DNA from: Phycisphaerales bacterium UBA6054 | Lineage (GTDB): Bacteria; Planctomycetota; Phycisphaerae; Phycisphaerales; UBA1924 | Direction of reading: 5' to 3' | Length of the DNA: 16,593 nucleotides | Assembly (NCBI GenBank): GCA_002429045.1 | Contig: DIYM01000089.1 | Location: forward strand, 1-16,593 | Part shown: piece after piece, positions 13,799 through 16,593 of the stretch | How the letters are laid out: each line of letters starts with the position of its first letter | Position numbering within the stretch: the first letter of the stretch is position 1 | Notes under the pieces: generated by a model | The model's database searches: none | What the model saw: the letters and a program-made list of their open reading frames with translations, nothing else | Told to the model about the DNA's origin: nothing | Program-made: the position numbers and the translations under genes

Positions 13799-14698
13799 AT
13801 GCCATCGAAGCGACTGTATCCGAACGCCCAGGGGCACCGCGAACGGCGGCACCCCCCGTTCTGGGCATGGCCGGGGCACCTCGCGGTGTGGCCGGCGCTC
13901 TACGCCGCGGGTGCGCTCTGGTTGCTCGATCGTGTGCTGGGGACGCCGATCACGAACCAGACTCCGGACGCCGGCGGGAGGTCCGCGCTGTTCGTCATGC
14001 TGTGCGCACACGCCGGATATCTCCTGGATCGGGCCAAGCTGTCCGGCGGGCTGCTCGATGCCGCCGATCGAGCCGCGAACGCCAGTCGGCACGGGATGAT
14101 TTCGGAACTCGGGCCGGCGATCCGGGCGCTGATCTGGGTCGAGATCGCCGCAGCCGGGTTCATCGGATACACGGTGCATCCCTGGCTGGCGGCGGTCCCG
14201 CTGGGGGTGGCGACGGGCGTGGTCTGCTACGCGGGACGCCCGGCGCGCGCCGGGCGCCCGCGCCCCAAAGATGTCCGCCTGCTGAAATCGGTGTTCATCG
14301 CGACCGCGCACACCGCGCTCGCGGCGGCGGTTGTGCTGGCGGTTGCCGGGCCGGGGTCGATCCTCACCCCCCGGGCGGCCGCGCCGATCGGCTCGGTGTG
14401 GCTGATCGTGCTCTCGGACGCGGTCGTCTGCGACCTCGATGACATCGAAGCCGACCGGGCGTTCGGCACCCGGTCGATCCCCGCGCTGCTGGGCGAGGGC
14501 GTCGCATGGGCGATCGCCTGGGGCTCGCTCGCGATCGGGTTGCTACTGATGGCTGCCTCGCTCGGCGTGCGTCCCTCGCTCGCCCCCTCGGCCCTGCTCG
14601 GCGCGACGCTGGTCCTCGCGGCACGCCTCCCGAGGAGGAAGGACTTCATCGACGCCCGGCTCCCCGCGATCGCGCTGGTTTGCCTGCTCGTCGCCTGA
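13799..14698 (+). CDS. UbiA-like prenyltransferase-family membrane protein
   Basis: Polytopic membrane protein of 299 residues with about eight hydrophobic segments. The second Asp-rich motif of the UbiA superfamily is clear: DLDDIEADRAFGTRSIP at 212-228, with Asp212, Asp215 and Asp219. Such motifs bind magnesium and the prenyl diphosphate, so the family role is prenylation of an aromatic or other acceptor (quinone, heme or lipid pathways). The first motif, normally NDxxDxxxD, is missing; the corresponding place reads YLLDRAKLSGG (74-84) with one Asp. The cytoplasmic loop at 147-158 is rich in Arg, Gly and Pro, followed by KDVRLLKSVFIATAH, which resembles the conserved loop before the central helices. 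ATG 13799 lacks a Shine-Dalgarno. It diverges from the carboxypeptidase gene across 58 bases and converges on rny with a 12-base gap. Substrate unknown. Confidence 0.72.
   Translation: MPSKRLYPNAQGHRERRHPPFWAWPGHLAVWPALYAAGALWLLDRVLGTPITNQTPDAGGRSALFVMLCAHAGYLLDRAKLSGGLLDAADRAANASRHGMISELGPAIRALIWVEIAAAGFIGYTVHPWLAAVPLGVATGVVCYAGRPARAGRPRPKDVRLLKSVFIATAHTALAAAVVLAVAGPGSILTPRAAAPIGSVWLIVLSDAVVCDLDDIEADRAFGTRSIPALLGEGVAWAIAWGSLAIGLLLMAASLGVRPSLAPSALLGATLVLAARLPRRKDFIDARLPAIALVCLLVA
14237..14256. repeat. Perfect 20-bp palindrome in the UbiA-like gene
   Basis: A self-complementary 20-mer, centred on GCGCGC between 14246 and 14247, encodes part of the Arg/Gly/Pro-rich loop at about residues 147-153. 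In DNA with this base composition a pure G/C palindrome may arise by chance, but 20 perfect bases stand out. Confidence 0.55.
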
Positions 14699-14710
14699 GC
14701 CGTGGATTCG

Positions 14711-16336
14711 TCAGTTCGCGATCTCGATCGCCCGGGTCTCGCGGAGCACGGTGACGCGGATCTCCCCCGGGAAGGTCATCTCGTCCGAGACACGCTTGGC
14801 GATCTCGTGGGCGATCAGGTAGGCCTCGTCATCGCTGACTCGGTCCGCGTCGATCATGACCCGCACCTCGCGTCCCGCCTGCACCGCGTACGCCTCGGTC
14901 ACCCCGGGCTGCGCGAGCGCGATGTCCTGGAGCTCGTTGAGGCGCTGCACATAGCGCTCCATCGACTCGCGCCGGGCCCCCGGGCGGGCGGCGCTCACGG
15001 CGTCGGCGGCCATGATGATCGGCGTGTACCACGTCGTCGCGGGGATGTCGGCGTGGTGCCCGCCGATCGCGTTGAGGACCGCCTCCTCCTTCTCGCCGTA
15101 CTGGCGTGCGAAATCCATCCCGATCTTGGGGTGCCCGCCCTCCATCTCGTGGTCCATCGCCTTGCCGATGTCGTGGAGGAACCCGCAGCGCTTGGCGAGC
15201 TTGCCGTCGAGCCCCAGCTGATCCGCGATCAGCTGCGAGAGGTACGCGACCTCCACCGAGTGCTTGAGCACGTTCTGCCCGTAGCTGGTCCGGTACGACA
15301 GGCGCCCCATCGCCTCGATGACCTTGGGGTGCATGCTCTTGAGACCAAGCTCGACCGCCGCGTCCTTGCCGGCCTTGACGACCTTCTCGGCGATCTCCTT
15401 GCGGACCTTCTCGACGACCTCCTCGATGCGGGTGGGGTGCATCCGCCCGTCCGCGATCAGACGCTCGAGCGACTCGACCGCCGTGGCCTGACGCACCTTG
15501 TCGAAGCACGACACCACGATCACGCCCGGGGTGTCGTCGACGATGATGTCCGCCCCGGTCGCCTTCTCGATGGCGCGGATGTTCCGTCCCTCGCGGCCGA
15601 TGATCCGACCCTTCATGTCGTCGGACGGGATCGCCACGGTCCGGACCGTCGACTCGCTGGTCATCTCGTTGGCGTACCGCTGGACGGTGTTGATCAGGAT
15701 CTCCGTGGCCTCCTTGCGGGCGTTCTCCTCCGCGTCCTCGACGATCTGACGCGTTACTCTGCCCATGTCGGCACGTGTCTTCTCGGCAACGCGTTCCAAC
15801 AGCAGTTCCTTGGCGGCCGGCGCGTCGAGCTGGCTCACACGCTCGAGTTCCTGCTGCTGCCTGGCCAGGAGTTGCTCGACCTGCGATTCTCTCGTTTCGA
15901 GCCGTTCGGTCTTCTCGGCCAGCCGTCCGACGCGTTCCTCGAGTCCCTGCTCCTTCGACGCCAGCGTCTCCTCGCGTCGATCGAGCAGGTCCTCCCGCTT
16001 GGCGACACGCCGCTCGGTCTCGCGGATCTCGGCCCGGGCGACCTCGAGTTCCTTGTCGGTCGCCTCTTTCCGTTCGAGGGCGCGGCGTTCGGCGTCGAGC
16101 TTGAGCTTCTCCGCCGCGTTCTTCGCGTCGTCCTCGGCACGCCGGATCAGGTCGGCGCGTTCTGCCTTCGCACCCGCGATGGTGCGCCCGGCCAGGATGC
16201 GCACGCCGAGGATCCCGACAACCAGCCCGATGACCAGACCGGCACCGGCGGCGACCATCTGGCCCGAAGAAAGACCGCCCGCGCCTCCCGTGGGAATCGC
16301 AGAAAGTGTTATCAATACTGTGTTTACATCGACCAC
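14711..16336 (-). CDS. rny: Ribonuclease Y (membrane-anchored endoribonuclease)
   Basis: Endoribonuclease that starts mRNA decay at the inner face of the membrane, often as part of an RNA degradosome. The 541-residue product has an N-terminal TM helix (about 28-50), a long charged coiled coil (about 55-215), a KH RNA-binding domain with GRIIGREGRNIRAIE at 243-257, and an HD phosphohydrolase domain. HD residues include His359 (LKHSVEV), His388-Asp389 (FLHDIGKAMDHE), His402, His427-His428 (IGGHHAD) and Asp445 (AADAVSAARPGARRE). Domain order and length are as usual for the family. The start is GTG at 16336 with AAGGA 6 bases upstream (16343-16347); no ATG fits better. It is a single gene at the right of the window, and its stop is 12 bases from that of the convergent UbiA-like gene. 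No truncation or missing catalytic residue seen. Confidence 0.97.
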   Translation of the reverse strand: MVDVNTVLITLSAIPTGGAGGLSSGQMVAAGAGLVIGLVVGILGVRILAGRTIAGAKAERADLIRRAEDDAKNAAEKLKLDAERRALERKEATDKELEVARAEIRETERRVAKREDLLDRREETLASKEQGLEERVGRLAEKTERLETRESQVEQLLARQQQELERVSQLDAPAAKELLLERVAEKTRADMGRVTRQIVEDAEENARKEATEILINTVQRYANEMTSESTVRTVAIPSDDMKGRIIGREGRNIRAIEKATGADIIVDDTPGVIVVSCFDKVRQATAVESLERLIADGRMHPTRIEEVVEKVRKEIAEKVVKAGKDAAVELGLKSMHPKVIEAMGRLSYRTSYGQNVLKHSVEVAYLSQLIADQLGLDGKLAKRCGFLHDIGKAMDHEMEGGHPKIGMDFARQYGEKEEAVLNAIGGHHADIPATTWYTPIIMAADAVSAARPGARRESMERYVQRLNELQDIALAQPGVTEAYAVQAGREVRVMIDADRVSDDEAYLIAHEIAKRVSDEMTFPGEIRVTVLRETRAIEIAN

Positions 16337-16593
16337 GACCGGTCCTTCGCGGCGGCTCTACGGGCGTCAAGCACACCCGGAGCCCTTGTTGGGCCGTCCC
16401 ACGGGGGGCGAACGCGCTGCCGAACGAGTCGTCCGGGTCCCGTTTGGACGCGGACAGTTCGAGGATGTCGCGAACCCTTCTGAAACCGGCGCGTATGAGG
16501 AACCGATAGAACAGACGAACGACACGGACAGCACGCCCTCCGATCCGGGGGGCGGGGTAGGCAGATCTCGGGCGGGCCCGGCTACGACCGGGC
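16337..16593. other. Upstream region of rny, no gene called; hairpin at window edge
   Basis: These 257 bases hold no gene I can support. Minus-strand frames are open through much of it, but have no recognisable motif or credible start. At the very edge GCCCGG (16576-16581) and CCGGGC (16588-16593) form a 6-bp stem with a 6-base loop, perhaps the end of a terminator of the next gene. The rny promoter should be here, but I see no convincing -35/-10 pair. Confidence 0.4.
16343..16347 (-). promoter_or_regulatory. Shine-Dalgarno AAGGA of rny
   Basis: AAGGA on the minus strand, 6 bases before GTG 16336, supports the GTG start placed just before the N-terminal TM helix. Confidence 0.6.

Noticed and set aside
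14702..16483. 593-codon open frame on the plus strand opposite rny
   Set aside because: It is fully antisense to a complete RNase Y with all motifs. Long antisense frames are common in high-GC DNA. The translation is low in motifs and rich in Arg, Asp, Leu and His.

Overview
The window is high-GC DNA carrying twelve tightly packed protein genes. I see no rRNA, tRNA, insertion sequence, CRISPR array or phage genes. The lineage looks like a planctomycete, most likely class Phycisphaerae. This rests on gene architecture, not on a database match: a secreted M14 carboxypeptidase with a C-terminal dockerin-like EF-hand pair, a large-type pseudopilin with the FTLIELLVVIAVIAVLIG signature, a double-domain PTPS/QueD-like protein, RNase Y, and Pst phosphate permeases with very large extracytoplasmic insertions.

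Layout. Bases 1-5188, minus strand: a phosphate-uptake operon pstS-pstC-pstA. PstA runs off the left edge, and pstB would be expected beyond it. Bases 5485-6114, minus: a secreted Cys-type glutathione peroxidase-like thiol peroxidase. Bases 6204-8103, plus: a tandem PTPS-fold enzyme, then a GT9 (heptosyltransferase-like) glycosyltransferase. Bases 8107-9222, minus: serC for serine biosynthesis. Bases 9341-11234, minus: a two-gene unit of a membrane-anchored zinc-ribbon/GYF-like protein followed by a pseudopilin. Bases 11301-12320, plus: a lipoprotein with a degenerate parvulin domain. Bases 12328-13740, minus: the M14 carboxypeptidase. Bases 13799-14698, plus: a UbiA-like membrane protein. Bases 14711-16336, minus: RNase Y (rny).

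The genes do not form one pathway. Several concern the cell envelope: Pst uptake, secreted peroxidase, GT9, parvulin lipoprotein, pseudopilin, secreted peptidase and UbiA-like membrane enzyme. SerC and RNase Y are housekeeping genes. Gene order is very compact. Three convergent pairs have stop codons only 3, 7 and 12 bases apart with no terminator visible. Three divergent pairs share 58-89 base promoter regions. No intergenic gap reaches 300 bases.

I did not find a wholly new multi-gene system. The best leads are the domain-expanded Pst permeases with a hairpin between pstS and pstC, the zinc-ribbon/GYF/TM protein paired with a pseudopilin, a perfect inverted repeat covering the start codon of the parvulin lipoprotein, and a UbiA-like protein without the first Asp-rich motif.
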